Assembly (NCBI GenBank): GCA_027625915.1
Contig: JANTQA010000060.1
Coordinates: 558,001 to 622,000, forward strand
Origin: Anaeramoeba flamelloides
Taxonomy: Eukaryota > Metamonada > Anaeramoebidae
Reading direction: 5' to 3'
DNA: 64,000 nt
Shown: positions 1 through 12,600 of the stretch, in pieces
How the letters are laid out: every line of letters begins with the position of its first letter
Position numbering within the stretch: the first letter of the stretch is position 1
Notes under the pieces: model-generated
The model's input: only the letters and a program-made list of their open reading frames with translations
The model's database searches: none
Told to the model about the DNA's origin: nothing
Position numbers and translations under genes: made by a program

Positions 1-146
1 TTATTAATTATTAAATTTACTATTTGTTGTAAAATAAATGAAACAAAATTTTCATTCACCTTTCCAAAATAGTAATTTATAAATCAGAGACAATTTCAAA
101 TTTTGAAATCTTAAAACAAGCATAAAATATTAATTTATCTTTGAGA

Positions 147-245
147 ATTGCGGACTTTTTATGGCTTTTATTTTAATTCTTGGGATGTGATTTTATGGAA
201 AGCTGAATGAAAATTTTGATCTTTTTATTTTACAATTAACAGTAG
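147..245 (+). repeat. Dispersed repeat K, copy 1
   Basis: About 100 bases containing ATTCTTGGGA, GAATGAAAATTTT and ATTAACAGTA match the same strand at 32300-32395 with moderate divergence. No open frame is present. Confidence 0.6.
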
Positions 246-656
246 AACAAATTGGGACAAAATTGTTTCTCTTTGATTTAGCTGCACCCAAAAAAAAAAA
301 AAAGAAAAAAGAAACAATAGAACATTTCTTTTAAGAAATATACAATTAAACTTAACCAATAAAATACTTTATTAACTTTAGAGAAAAGAATTACCTTTTT
401 TTCAAGAATTCAATTTTCCAAAGTTAATTTTGAGTCAAAAGATCTGGGCTTTTTTATTAAATTGTTTTCTTTTGTATTTTTAAAGACAAAAAGGGCATTT
501 TTTCCAAATATCTTTCTTTATGGAAGACAACTTTTAGTAATTATGATAAATTGTATGAACAAATAAATTTGAAAATATAACCATTTTTTACAAATACAAA
601 AAATATTTACCAAAAATTTTATTATTTTATAACCGATAAATTAAAATCAATTGTCG

Positions 657-1047
657 AAAAAAAGTTCAACACGGTTTTTAATTGCGATCATTAATAGAAA
701 CTAAAAACTAAAAGTAAGATCAATTAATAAAAGAATAAATAAATGAAGAAAGAATGAAATATTCAACACAATAACAATTTTTTCAAAACTATCTTTTATT
801 TTGGTATGGGGCTTTTCTTTGATTGATCAAATTATTAAAAATTTGTTCAAAAAATTGACATATTTATGAGATCTCCAAAACTTCTTGAAAAATTTTGATA
901 ATAAAGTAGATTTAAATTGTGTTTGTTGGTTTGATTGAAAATAATATAAAAGATTATTGTTTGAAGTTAATTGGTTTCTTCTTTTAATTGATTTTACTTT
1001 TCGTTTTTAGTAAGGTTCCCAATGAAAATCGAGTTGAATTTTTTTTC
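657..1047 (+). mobile_element. Non-autonomous TIR element, family G, copy 1
   Basis: A 391-base element whose ends form an imperfect inverted repeat of about 75 bases. The left end starts AAAAAAAGTTCAA and the right end finishes TTGAATTTTTTTT. The interior matches the interior of the copy at 48797-49187 in reverse orientation, and the two copies have the same length. No coding frame is present. It is a MITE-like element by structure; the superfamily is not determined. Confidence 0.7.
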
Positions 1048-2202
1048 CCTCTTTCACTTTTTTTCAACAAAGGCAATAAAGTTTTTTTTTCAAATATTTA
1101 TTAAATTTATTGAACTTTTTATCATTTTTAATTTTATTTTTCATAAATACCATAACTATTATTATTAAAATAAGTTATTTGAAAATATTTATTGATTATT
1201 TTAATTAGAATGACTATTTTGAATTCTTTTTATTTGTTTGAGTAAATTTTAAAAAATTGTGAAATTTTAAAAAGTCTATGTTTATAAATAAATCTGTGCG
1301 TTTTTTATAACCTACTGGACAAATTTAGATTGGATATTTATTATTTATTTTAAATAATGAAATAAAAAAGTATTTCTTTTGGTGATAAGTTAAATTTTAA
1401 TAGTTGTAAAAAAAGATTTGGAGAGTTTTTATAATTTAATGGTTTTATTATTTTTAACATATTCTTTTGTTCAAAAAAGAAAAAGAAAAAATTGATTAAA
1501 TCTATGTAGAACAGAGAATTTTTACTATTTTTACAGTTTAAAAGAATTATTATAATATGCCCCTAAGACTCAAAAAAACACTAAAAATGGAAAACCGAAC
1601 AAATACCTTCCATTAAAAAAAATAAAAAAACTAAATGAGAAAATATAAATAAATAAAATTATCATTTAACTTTTTCTTAAAAACATTTTTTGTCAAAATC
1701 ATTGAATTCAAACTTGAAATTATGTATACTTTTATATACAATGTCTTATTTTTAACTCATTTACTAAAAGAAATTCTAAATCTTAGAAATTTTATTTATA
1801 TAAAAGCGAAAATTTGGTCCTCAATTGTTTTTTTATTTTCAAATTTTAAAATTATTTAAAAAATTATTTAAAAAAGATAAAATGACATTAAAAATATAAC
1901 TAATTTAATATATTAACTTATTCTTTGATTTCAAAATTTTCTCAACCCCAATTTTTCAAAAAAAAAAAATAAAATGGTGCTCAGTAATTTTAAAAAATAT
2001 TTTTGATATTCAAAATTTGAGTGTTTTTATGTAAAAAAATTTTATTCCAGTGATTAATTAAATTAAGTGTCAAGACTAGATTTTCAAAAAATATTAATCA
2101 GAAAAAAATAGTGTTTTTTTTTTTAACTCGGACATATCTAGAAATTCCATAGTTTTTTTTATATTGTATTATTTTCAAGTCAAGTGGTTTTATTTTTAAA
2201 AT

Positions 2203-2745
2203 AAACTAAAATTCAAAATTTTCCACACAGCTAAAATGTTCAAAAGAATCACAATAATATAATTTCATTCAAATTACAAACAATTTTGATTTTCGTAAAA
2301 TATGAAAATCATTTTTTCATCTTTTCATTTTTGTTTTCATTTCATTTTTTGAATTACCTAAATTGTATCGTTCAATCAAAATTTTATTCCAACAATTGAT
2401 GTTAGGTTAAAGTTGATTCTTTCCAAATAGAAGAATTCAAATAAAATTAGTTGGTAGTATCTAACCATTGATCGGTCAATATTCCTAATAGAATTTCAAC
2501 AAATTTACCCAATGTATTTTTTGTTTTCATCTCTCCAAAATTTTTAACACCCTATTGAATTATTTGTAATGATAATTATTTATTTTTTGTTTTATGAGTA
2601 TTATGATTTATAAAAAGTGTTAACATTTTTAATTAGAGATTGGTTCTAATTTGATATTTCTTCTTGAATTGATTAAATAAGTTTTTTTTTTTCAAAAATC
2701 GAATTTTGGTGTGTTAAAAATTTGTAATTGGAGTTTAGATTTTTA
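2203..2745 (+). mobile_element. Non-autonomous TIR element, family A, copy 1
   Basis: A 545-base dispersed repeat. It begins TAAACTAAAATTCAAAATTTT and ends with a GTGTGTTAAAAATTTG-type sequence that is the inverted counterpart, giving imperfect terminal inverted repeats of about 28 bases. It is well matched, by eye some four-fifths or more, to 15072-15610 and 44170-44717. No frame is shared between copies. Confidence 0.75.
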
Positions 2746-4447
2746 TTTGTAGCCAGTTCAACTTTTAAGACATAAAATTTTAACAAAATTTAAAGCACAA
2801 AAAAATCTCAATTTAAAGCACATTTTTTGGAATTTTCTTTCAAACAAATTATTTAACTAAATTCAGGATTTTGTGTCATAATTTGTGATTTTTTTTGGTG
2901 TCTCGAATTTTGTTGAAAGTTTATTTCTTAAAAATGGAACTGTCTATACTTCCTTGACTGAAAATAAGATTTATTTCTTCTTCAAAGAAAATAAAATTTC
3001 TTGAAATAATTATGTTATATGTTAGATTTTTAACTTTTCAAAAATGGGAAAAATAGTATCAAAATTTTAATATTAATTCAATTGAGATAATACCTTTAAA
3101 ATTGATAATTAGTATTGTAGTGATCAGATTTTTACTATATTTTTTAATTTCAAAATGTGCTAATTTTTTTTATTGTTTTTAATTTGTGATTAAATTTTAC
3201 AAAGTTTTTTTTTTTTACTAGACACTTTAAATAACCTATAAAGTCTTGTTTAACCCATATTTCAAAATAAAAAGCTGTATTTCTTGATTCCTCTCTCTCT
3301 CTCTTTTTAGAAGCCTATTGTTTAAGTGATAAAAGAAACATCCAATAAAAAATGAGCAATAATTTGTCTTGGTTTCATAAGTTCTATTATAAAATTTGAA
3401 CTTTTCTAAATTCTGAGGATCAAATAAATATTTTTTCTTCAAAAAATCGAATAAATTTTCGGGAAATTTTTTAGAATTAATCAAAAAAAAACAATTATCA
3501 ATAAAAATTGAGAATAATTAGAAAAGATTTCAAACTAAATTTAATTCATTATTAAAAAATTAGTTAAACTATCAATTACTTTTCCTTCTCTATTGATTTG
3601 AACATTGAAATACTAAACAATCTTGAATTAAATCTTTTATTGGAAGAAATATGTAATAAGCACTGGCTATTGTTGGATCAAATGTTTTTTATCTACCTTA
3701 ACAGTAAAAAAGCAAATAAATCCCAAAATATTAAAATTTACTTTTGATTCATTGGCAATCGAACTTTTATATAAAAATCACTAAAAAATGAATTGTTGTT
3801 TAATTTTTTTTCTCAATGATTGAAACAAAAACTGAAGTCAGATACTATATTGTTGTATGGGTATTTATTTCAAACTCTATTTCACAAACAAATTATTGAA
3901 ACAGGACAAGAATAGCACAATCCATAAAAATACTTTCAAGACTTTTTCGAACTTTCAGGCTGAAAGTCTGCAAGATTTCAGTCTCTGATATTCTTTCATA
4001 TTGTTTCAAATTCCAAATTCTTGATACAAACATTTGTAAGCCAAAAAAAAGGATAAAAATAATAATTAACAAAAGATAACATTTTAAATTTTAATTGAAT
4101 TTTTGAAAGTTATCTAAAAGAAAAATATTTGTTAACTTTCCATAACCTGAAACTCTTTTTATGAAAACCAAAAATTGGAAAGTTGTTTAAATTACATGTT
4201 TTTAAAAGTATAACTTATAAAAACTTTTAAATTGAAAGTTGTTGCATTGTGATCTTCTAATTCCTTTCAAAATTTGGAACAATTTCAAAAAAACAAAGTG
4301 TTGGTAAGGAAAAAAAGTGACTACAATTTTTGTGCTATTCTTGTAGTGAAAAAGTCAAAAATATTTCATTTTTTTTCAAACAACTTGCAAACAAATCTAT
4401 TTTCTTCAATTATTTAACTTTTAAAATTAAAAAAACAATCAACAACA

Positions 4448-4933
4448 ATGTCAAATTTTGTGACTTATGGGGAATTAAATGAAAAAAATATCAAACAATT
4501 AAAACTTTTAAATTCTGCTGTCCTTCCAGCAAGATATTCAAACCAATTTTATCTTAGCCTTCTTCGAGACTACGACTACCATCTGAACGCGGCATTTTAT
4601 TGCAAAGACGTTGTTGTTGGTGCCATTAGTTATCGAAAAGAAAGACCAAACAACCGAAGCGATCAAGGGAATTACAGATGTTATATCCTTACCTTTTCTG
4701 TGCTTGAGGCATACCGCAGAGAGGGTATTGGCTCTGAACTCTTAAGAAAAGTTTTGAACTTCTGCCGTGAAGACGAAGAAATTAAAGAAGTCTACCTTCA
4801 CGTCCAAGTATCAAACGATCTTGCGATCGAATTTTATAAAAAATTTGGTTTCCAAATTACAGAGACAGTGAAAGGGTATTATAAAAAAATTGATGTCAAA
4901 GATGCTTATAAATTAACAAGAACCCTAAAATAA
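4448..4933 (+). CDS. NAA50: N-alpha-acetyltransferase 50 (NAA50/NatE catalytic subunit)-like GNAT acetyltransferase
   Basis: An intronless 161-residue protein that aligns along its whole length with NAA50, which transfers acetyl from acetyl-CoA to N-terminal Met of nascent proteins, usually on the ribosome with the NatA complex. The N-terminal substrate segment reads AVLPARYSNQFY (residues 24-35), matching the family's peptide-binding Pro/Tyr loop. The acetyl-CoA pyrophosphate loop is RREGIG (90-95, pattern R-x-x-G-x-G). The residues equivalent to the catalytic pair are Tyr79 (in CYILTF) and His118 (in YLHVQVSN). IEFYKKFGF (127-135) and YY144-145 complete the GNAT core. Length is close to the usual about 170 residues. 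The ATG sits in an A-rich context (aacaacaATG) and no upstream in-frame coding is visible. Other GNATs are less likely because the substrate loop and the YLHVQ motif are specific to this family. Confidence 0.93.
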   Translation: MSNFVTYGELNEKNIKQLKLLNSAVLPARYSNQFYLSLLRDYDYHLNAAFYCKDVVVGAISYRKERPNNRSDQGNYRCYILTFSVLEAYRREGIGSELLRKVLNFCREDEEIKEVYLHVQVSNDLAIEFYKKFGFQITETVKGYYKKIDVKDAYKLTRTLK

Positions 4934-7799
4934 AAAAATCAAAAACAACAAAAATATTCAAAAACAATAAGGTTGGGCTTCTTTTCTCTTCTTAGATTTT
5001 TTCTTTTTTATTCGATTTACTTTATTTTTTGTTTTTTGATTTTTTTTGTGTTTTTCTTTCTTTCAAAGAAGAACACAAATTGTTTTCCTTCAAAATACTT
5101 TTTTTTTTTTTTTTTTCTCAAAGAAAAAAAAAGAAATTGAAGACACAAACCCTAACAACCACAAAATAAATAATAATTATAACAACACTGAAAAAAAAAA
5201 AAAGCAAATGTTTTTTACAACAATTTTTTGATTCTTTTTTTTTATTTAACCAGTTTTTTCAACAAAACCTTAGTTTTTGAAATTTAAAAAAAGGGGATAA
5301 ATTATTCCATTTACCCTTTGTGTTAACTTTTAATCTAAAATTACTTCACTAAATAACTGAATAGATCAAAACCGATTTAGCTTTAAACTCCTCAAATTAA
5401 AATTTGGGTTGTAATGCTAAAAAATTTTATGACAAGCTTGTAAAGCTATTTGATTTTAACAAAGTGAGGAATGATCAGTTTTCCAAAAGGAACCCAAAGT
5501 GTCTGATTCTCTCTTTTAAACTGTTTGTGTAAGACTTTTTTAAAACTTTTCGTGATAATTTTTTGAGTATTGCCAGTTTTTGTTTTATTTTGGTTTGTTT
5601 TTGTATTGAGTTTAGATTTAGAAGTTCAAAATTGTTTTTTCATGTATTTAGTTTAATAAAACAAATATTCCTTTTAAAATCTTAATTTCATGTTAAATAT
5701 AACACACACCTATTTTAACTCTGTAAATTCTTCACTTAAAAATTGAAGACCAACTTTCTTTTGATCTAATAACCAGTAAACTAATAAAAAACAAAAATTC
5801 AAAAAATTTGAAGAGAAAAAAACGAGAACTTTTTTAAAATTTATTCAAGAATTAGATATTTAAGGGACTTGTCTAATTATTTTTTTTTTGACTAATTTCT
5901 AAATAAGGATTCCTTATCTATAGATATGTTTAATATTGAAAATAAACAGGGATTTTCAAATTTAAGTAATTGGCACAAAATTTTCACAATCTTTATTAAA
6001 TTTAGAAAAAAAAATTAATAGAGATTAGTCCCTTAAAATAGAAAAAAATCTGTCAGAAATAAAACTTTTTTTAGAGCAATATATGTAATTTCCCAATTTT
6101 TCTTAATACAATTTGTTTCAGTCTCATTTAAAATGTAATCGAATGATCTTTCAAATATTCTACAATTTGGATCAAAAAATCCTTTTAGGTTGTTTTTTTT
6201 TAAATAAAAAATTCACCAAGAAATTTTGAGATTCGTGAACTCAAACCTCTTGTCAAGGAATGTGAAAATGAAAAATTAGAATAATCATGATTTTTTAACA
6301 TTAAAAACACTCTCAACTAAAAAACAACTTTAAATCTAAATGATCTTATTGTCAATAATTTTTGATTATATGGCTACTTTGAATTGTTTGATTGTCTTCA
6401 CAAACCACACAGCAGTTACAGCTCTACCGCGAAAATTTATATGACCTAGAAATTGGTTGTCTATTATAAAATTATTTTTTTTGAAATTGAAAATTCAATT
6501 TCTATTTAAAGATAAAAATTTCAACATCTCTTTATTCATTAGATTTATTTATTTTTTTTTTTTGTGCAAAAACAAAGACAAAAATACAATTTTCTCAATA
6601 TGGAAATGAAATCACTGAAACTATTGAAAATTTGAAATTATTTTTTGATCTTTGTTTTTAAATTGTTAAAAACCTAAGATTTTAACAATTTTTGAAAATT
6701 GAAGATGAAAATTAAAAGAAAGTTTTTTTATGACTTTTTTTATCAATTTCCAAAAGCAAAAAAAAAACAGTCTAACTTATTTATAATCTTTTATTATAAA
6801 TTTTACAGTTTATGGTGAACTTTAATAAATATTTTACTATTTATTGTACAAAATACAAATTTAGAATAGAAAATAAAATTGGGGTAGTTATATTTTTCCA
6901 TAATAGGGCTGGGACGAATTTATTAATTATTACAAAGGAGGTTGGTTATTTTGCCTTTTTTTATTTATTTTTGGTTATTTTGGTTTTTCCTTGAATGAAA
7001 TAAGCCAAACATGGCTAAAAGAAGAGTGTCTCCACGAATTTGTTTTTGTAATAGAATTATACAAACCAAACATACTTCACATTTTTTTATTCTTTTTTTA
7101 TAGTTTTTTTTTGTTTGGATCGTTTCTCTCAAAACTCAATTTGTTGTGTCAGGATAAATTGGGTTGATGATATTTTGGTAAATAGGTTTTGAAGAATTTT
7201 TTCCTGAAAGTATCTTTGGGAATTAATTTTTTAAAAATTAGTCACTTTCATTATAAATATATATAACTGTTATGTACCAGTAGAGAAAAAAGATCTTTCT
7301 GATTTTGGAAATGGGGATTTCAGTGGGTTTAATATAATACAAAACTAATTACCATGTCACAATTTAAAAATATCTTAGTTTTGAAATAAGGGAGATATAT
7401 TCATTCAGAATTTTCACTTGTCTCGTTATTGTCATACGAAAACAATTTTAGATCCGACAACTCAACTCAAAGTCCAAAAAAAGAATAGAAAATTATCTTC
7501 AAAGTGTAAATGGTTTCAAAATTGTTTTTAAGGGCCATTTTCTCAAAAAGTCAATTTTTGCCAACTTTTTTTTTCATTTTTTGATACGAGACTTCACAGA
7601 AACAAATTTAGTAAAATTTTGACATTTTCTCCTTCTTAGATATCACTGGATATAATTTGTGAGATTTTAACAACCACCCAACCCTGGTAAAAACACACAT
7701 ACATAAAATTTGGATTAAAAACATAATGTTTAAAGTTTTCTGTTTCCAGGTATTAGTATAAACTTAGGAGAAGACTAAGCTTAAAGTATGTTGTTATTG

Positions 7800-8075
7800 C
7801 GTTTCAATAACTTAAGCGAATCATGACTCCAAATGCCTCTAAAAAATAGATAAGTAAAGTAGTGATATTTATTGATCACATCAATTAAAAATGATCCTTT
7901 GTATTAGTTAAAAAAACCAACAATTTCAGAAAAAAAATCTACTTTTTGCCACAAATTTAAATATTGAATTATCAATATCCATACTCAAAAGTTGCAAAAA
8001 ATATTTCTTAAATTTGTATTAAAATATGAAGATTAGTTTCTAAAAAAATTCGTTTTTTTCCACATAGTTAAATAA
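7800..8075 (+). repeat. Dispersed repeat H, copy 1
   Basis: About 275 bases related on the same strand to 63735-64000. Shared landmarks include ATCCTTTGTATT, AATTTCAGAAAAAAAAT and ATTTCTTAAATTTGT. No coding frame is present. Confidence 0.6.
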
Positions 8076-9249
8076 TTAACCAATAGATTTTTTTCGACTA
8101 ATTATTTTTGAAAATATGGGAAAACATATTTATCTTACTATTAATTTTAACAAAAAGGCAAGAAAACTAATCAGGTTTTTTGTTGATAATTATTGAGTGA
8201 TCCTTTGAATTTAAAAAAAAATGAAAAATTGTAAAAAAAAAGTTACTTTTGGATTTTCTAAAGATGAATTATTAAATACTGAAATATTTTTATTTTGTTT
8301 TTCTTTTTATATTTGGAAATGGAATTTAAAAAAAAATTCCAAAAATGAAAATTTTAATTGGGATTATTCGTAAAAAATGTATGAATTTATTTTTGTTTAA
8401 TAAGATTTAGAATAGATTTTTTAGAGCTATTTGAGCTGTGGTGTATTAATACGATTTACACCCAATTACAACATACTTTGATTATAGAGAAATATATGGT
8501 TACCGTAACCCCTTAGCCTATTAAAAATTTTTTCAAAATCAAATCATTTTGGGGGTTTTCTCTTTCCAAAAAGTGAGAAATTAACTTTTTGATACCTAAT
8601 ATAGGCTGACATCAAAAGAAAAAGACTGTTTTTTTTAAAGTCCCTACTTTAGCCAAATTGAAAAATGTCAAAAAGTATTAATTCTGGCAATCGAAATCAA
8701 AAAAATTCAATAATTTTTTAAAATAACTAAAGTAAATTGAAACTCTTTTAATTTATATTGTCTACTTCAATAAAAACATATTAATTTGGTATTGTATTAA
8801 GAACACAAAAAGAAATTTGAATTTAACAAAATTGTAAAAGATTAGGTAAAATAGTGTGAGTTCAGAAAGTTGAAATGGTAATTCTAAAATATTAAAATCA
8901 AAATTTCTTTATTGATCTTTCAAGTGAAAAATTATGAAAATTGTTGAAATTGTGAAAATTTCACTTTTTTTCTAAAAGAAATTCTCCTTGGACCAATATT
9001 ACTTGGATTGCATAACTTCTTCAAGGGTGATTTTATATAGTATTTCAATGTTTTCACTGAACAAATAGTCCTTAAAATTTTTTTACAAAATATTTTTGTG
9101 AAATTGAATTCCAAAAAATTTTGAATTTCGTTGAAAAAAAACTTTCAAACACCTAACTTTAGAGAGGAAAAAGAAAGAAGTTGTTAAGAATTTGTGTGCT
9201 TACTTTAAAAAAATCTTTCTTTTAAAAATCTCATCTTCATTTGACTGTT

Positions 9250-9350
9250 TTTTGAAAATAAATAGGAAAAAATTTTCACTTTCATTTTCCTATTTTTCTT
9301 TTACAAATAGAATTTTTCACAAAAAAGATTGAAATTGTTATTCCCACAAA
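9250..9350 (+). repeat. Fragment of the GGTATTT element family D
   Basis: It shares AATTTTCACTTTCATTTTCC and the following ACAAATAGAATTTTTC with the family D copies at 18795 and 46590. No inverted ends remain. Confidence 0.4.
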
Positions 9351-9483
9351 CGGATATTTTTAACTTTGTAATTTTTGGGTAAACTCAAGAAACCTAAATG
9401 AAAGGCAAAATTATTAAAATTAAAAAAATAAAATCAAAAGACAATTAACTTTTAAATTTTAACTTTCAGAAAAGAGTTCGAAA

Positions 9484-9651
9484 ATGTTTGGTGGTTTGGA
9501 AAATGCCTTAAAGTTTGAAGAGGCTCAAAGAATTGTTCATGTTATTGGCTTTTTTTGATCTTTTTTTTGGCGTTATTAAACTCTTTCCTGATTTTCTTGA
9601 TAAGCTCTTGGTTAAAACACATGAAGATTCATTTTTTTGATTTTGTTTCAT
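9484..9651 (+). other. Probable 5' coding extension of the lysine-rich gene, in shifted frames
   Basis: From an ATG at 9484 the sequence reads MFGGLENALKFEEAQRIVHV and then meets a stop just after a run of seven T. In the next frame it continues as DLFFGVIKLFPDFLDKLL through a second seven-T run near 9632, and a third frame leads on towards the main open frame. Base composition and codon choice are coding-like throughout. Either short frame errors have accumulated at homopolymers (biological or assembly), or a first exon is joined by a small intron, for example ending at the AG at 9625-9626. The intron model needs no frame changes but gives no clear GT donor. Confidence 0.45.
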
Positions 9652-12600
9652 ATGACAAAAACATTTTCATATTTTAAATTGAAAAAATATGAAGAACAAC
9701 TTATTACACATTTTGGGGAAATTCCAAAGATTGCAAGTTTGTCTGTTGAACAAATTCATAATTTGAAATCAGTTATAGACTTAAATTTGTTCTCGAAAAT
9801 AATCAAACAAATTTCAAACAAAAAAAAAATCAAGATTCAAGAAAAACAAAATGAAAAAGAAAAACAAAATGAAAAAGAAAAACAAAATGAAAAAGAAAAA
9901 GAAGTAGAAAAAGATCAAGAAATTAGTCTTCAAAAAATTTTAACAGACGGGGGAATTTCGTTGATCTCTCTTTTGAATATTTTAGTGCCGTTTGAAACCC
10001 TAAAAATCAAAAAAATGAAAAACAAAGAAGAAATCGAGAAACAAAATTATAAAACCTATAACTATTGGTTCAAAATGCTTTTGAAAAATCATCTAAAACA
10101 GAACTCTGGACTTCTAAACAAAAAAGGGAATTTGTTTTCGCTTCAAAAGATTTGTAATGATCAAGCAAAATGTAAATGGAAATTATTACGATCGTTGATT
10201 ATAATCGTTAAGATACTTTTGGTCGATAGTAGCCAAGTGATCAATTTCAAAACAAAAAACAGATCACTATTGCTTTGTATTAACGACACCAAAAGGATAC
10301 CAAAAATCTTAAGACTTGAAAAAAGGGATGAGACAACTTTTTTCAATAGGGAATATCACAACGAAAAAAGTAATTCAATATTCCAGCATAAAAAAAAGAA
10401 AAAAGTTTTATTAAATGAACACTACAAACAATTAAACGTCCACTTAAAAAAATTAATTCAAGACACTTTACAATTACCAAGGGACAAGGACAAAAATAAA
10501 AATAAGCAATTAATTAGTGATCTAAATTTGATATTTGAAAAAAATAAACAAAATATTATTTCAAACGAAATCTTAAAGTTAATTAATTTGTATTCAATTT
10601 ATTCCTTAAATTGGGATTTTAATCATTTTTTATTTAATAATAAAAACACCGATGATCGTGACAGCAAAAATCAAGATGAGAAGGAGAAACACAATGAAAA
10701 AAATAAAACAATTCAAAAAACAAAATCAATTCAAGAAAAAGAGGAAAAATTAACTAAAAAAAATTTATTAAAAAAAATTATGGAATTAAAAAACGAAATT
10801 AATGGAGAAGAAAATTTAATCAAAGATATTGAAAATAAAATAAAAAAAAAAGGGTGGCAATTAAACCAAAAAGAATCCCAGTTTCATTTAATCAATACAG
10901 ACAAACAAATAAAAACAAAAGGGGGGGGAGGGAAAGGTAAAGGTAAACGAAGGGGAAAAGGGAAAGGGAAAGGGAAAGGGAAAGGGAAAGGGAAAGGGAA
11001 AGGGGCACGGAAGGAGAAAGGGAAACGGAAAGGAAATAATGATCACAAACAAAAAGAAAAAGAGAATAAAAAAAAAAATAAAGAGATCAATTGGAAAAAG
11101 TTATTTCAAAAATATGGGGAAATTGAATCAAAAAAAATGGACGATATAAATTTAATATTGCAACAGAATTTGAAATTAGAAAAAATAGATCCAAAAAGTA
11201 AGTCAAGTTATTATAGCCCAAGGGTGATTGATGCATTGATTAAGCAATATCATAAGAATAATCAAGATTTAAAACTTTTTGAAGTATTTTTTTATTTAAA
11301 TTTTTTTGATGGGTGGAAAAATGTAGATTTTACAAATATCATTGACACAAAGTTACCAAAGATCAATAAGGTTTATGAGACCTTTTCCAATTTATGGCAG
11401 AGGTCAATCCAATTATCTAGCTTAGGGAATATCCCGATCCCTTTTTTTACAAAAAGTACATCTAAAAAAAATGAAAAGGAAAAAAAAGGAATTATGAATT
11501 TTCAAAAAAATGGATTACTTTTGAATATTTATTCCTCAAACCAAGAAAATGAAAAAGACAAAGAAAATGAAATTTCCCAAAATCAAATGAAATGGGATTC
11601 CAAAAATTTGGAATTGTTTATTTCTCGTTCGCAAAGAGATTTATTGTTTCTTCGCAATATCAAAAAAAAAACATTTTTTTTTTTAAAAATCCCATTAATG
11701 GAAACCAAAATTTTGATTGTGTTTTTATTTTTGATATTTAATCAATCATCTGGGAAATCCTTTTTAATAAAAAATAACCCCGAAGTGCCCTTTTTAAATA
11801 TTAATGAAATAAATACCAAAATTTTGCCAAACCCAATCAAGCCCAGTCGCAATATTTATATTAAATTATCTTCTTGGGATATTGCTACGAATCGTTATGA
11901 TACAAAAATTAAAAATAAGGGCAAAGGCCAAAACGGGGTGAATGGCGATAAAGTAAAAGACACCGGGAATGAGAATGGGTATGAATATGAATCTAAAAAG
12001 AGGAAAAATATAAGAAAAACCATCGATTATAAAATGAAAATGATTAAAAATGAAATTAATTATTCATTGGGGTTAAAAGGTGTAAATTTTTTAATATCTG
12101 TTATGGTAAGCCGAGAATTTCCATTTGTGCCGGGGTATCTTTTAATTAATAACAAAAAAATCATTATAAAAATCCCGAATTCGACCAAGGTGATAATACA
12201 GTATGATACGGATTTTTATTTGAACATACTTGACCATGATAATAAATTATTGGAAATTGGTGGGAATGTCAAGGAATCTAAAAAGTTTTCGATATTTAAT
12301 TCAAAAAAAAAGAAAATTGATCAATTCTTGGGAAGATATAAATCCATTTATTTTGCAACAAATTCTTTTAACGAAAAAATTTTAATAATTGCCATTATTT
12401 GGTCTTTTTATGAAACACTGAAATACAACTCATCAAATTTTGATAAAAAAAATCTGATTAATAAAATATCTTACAAGGTTGAAAATCTATTTTTAAATAA
12501 AAAAAATAAGAATTTACAAAATTATATTAATCAAAATAACCAAAACGAAAAATTATTTAAAAATGATTCCCAATTTTCTTTCCAATCCTTTAAAGATTTG

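Larger units (their letters stand above)
1..4447. other. Gene-free stretch upstream of NAA50
   Basis: Apart from repeats K, G and A there is only AT-rich sequence with short chance frames. The frame at 3236-3484 (minus) has no ATG and no coding composition. The promoter of NAA50 must lie at the right end, but no recognisable element is visible. Confidence 0.6.
4934..9483. other. Gene-free stretch between NAA50 and the lysine-rich gene
   Basis: It holds T- and A-rich runs just after the NAA50 stop (4980-5240), repeat H at 7800-8075 and a family D fragment near 9300. I see no other gene. Confidence 0.6.

Noticed and set aside
5046-5231. 61-codon Phe/Lys-rich frame downstream of NAA50
   Set aside because: It is produced by T and A homopolymers, has no coding composition, and lies where the NAA50 3' UTR is expected.
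6812-6994. 60-codon hydrophobic frame with ATG
   Set aside because: AT-rich chance frame; no motif, no splice context, no similarity within the window.
8498-8510. Palindrome GGTTACCGTAACC
   Set aside because: Only six-base arms and a single occurrence; nothing links it to a function.
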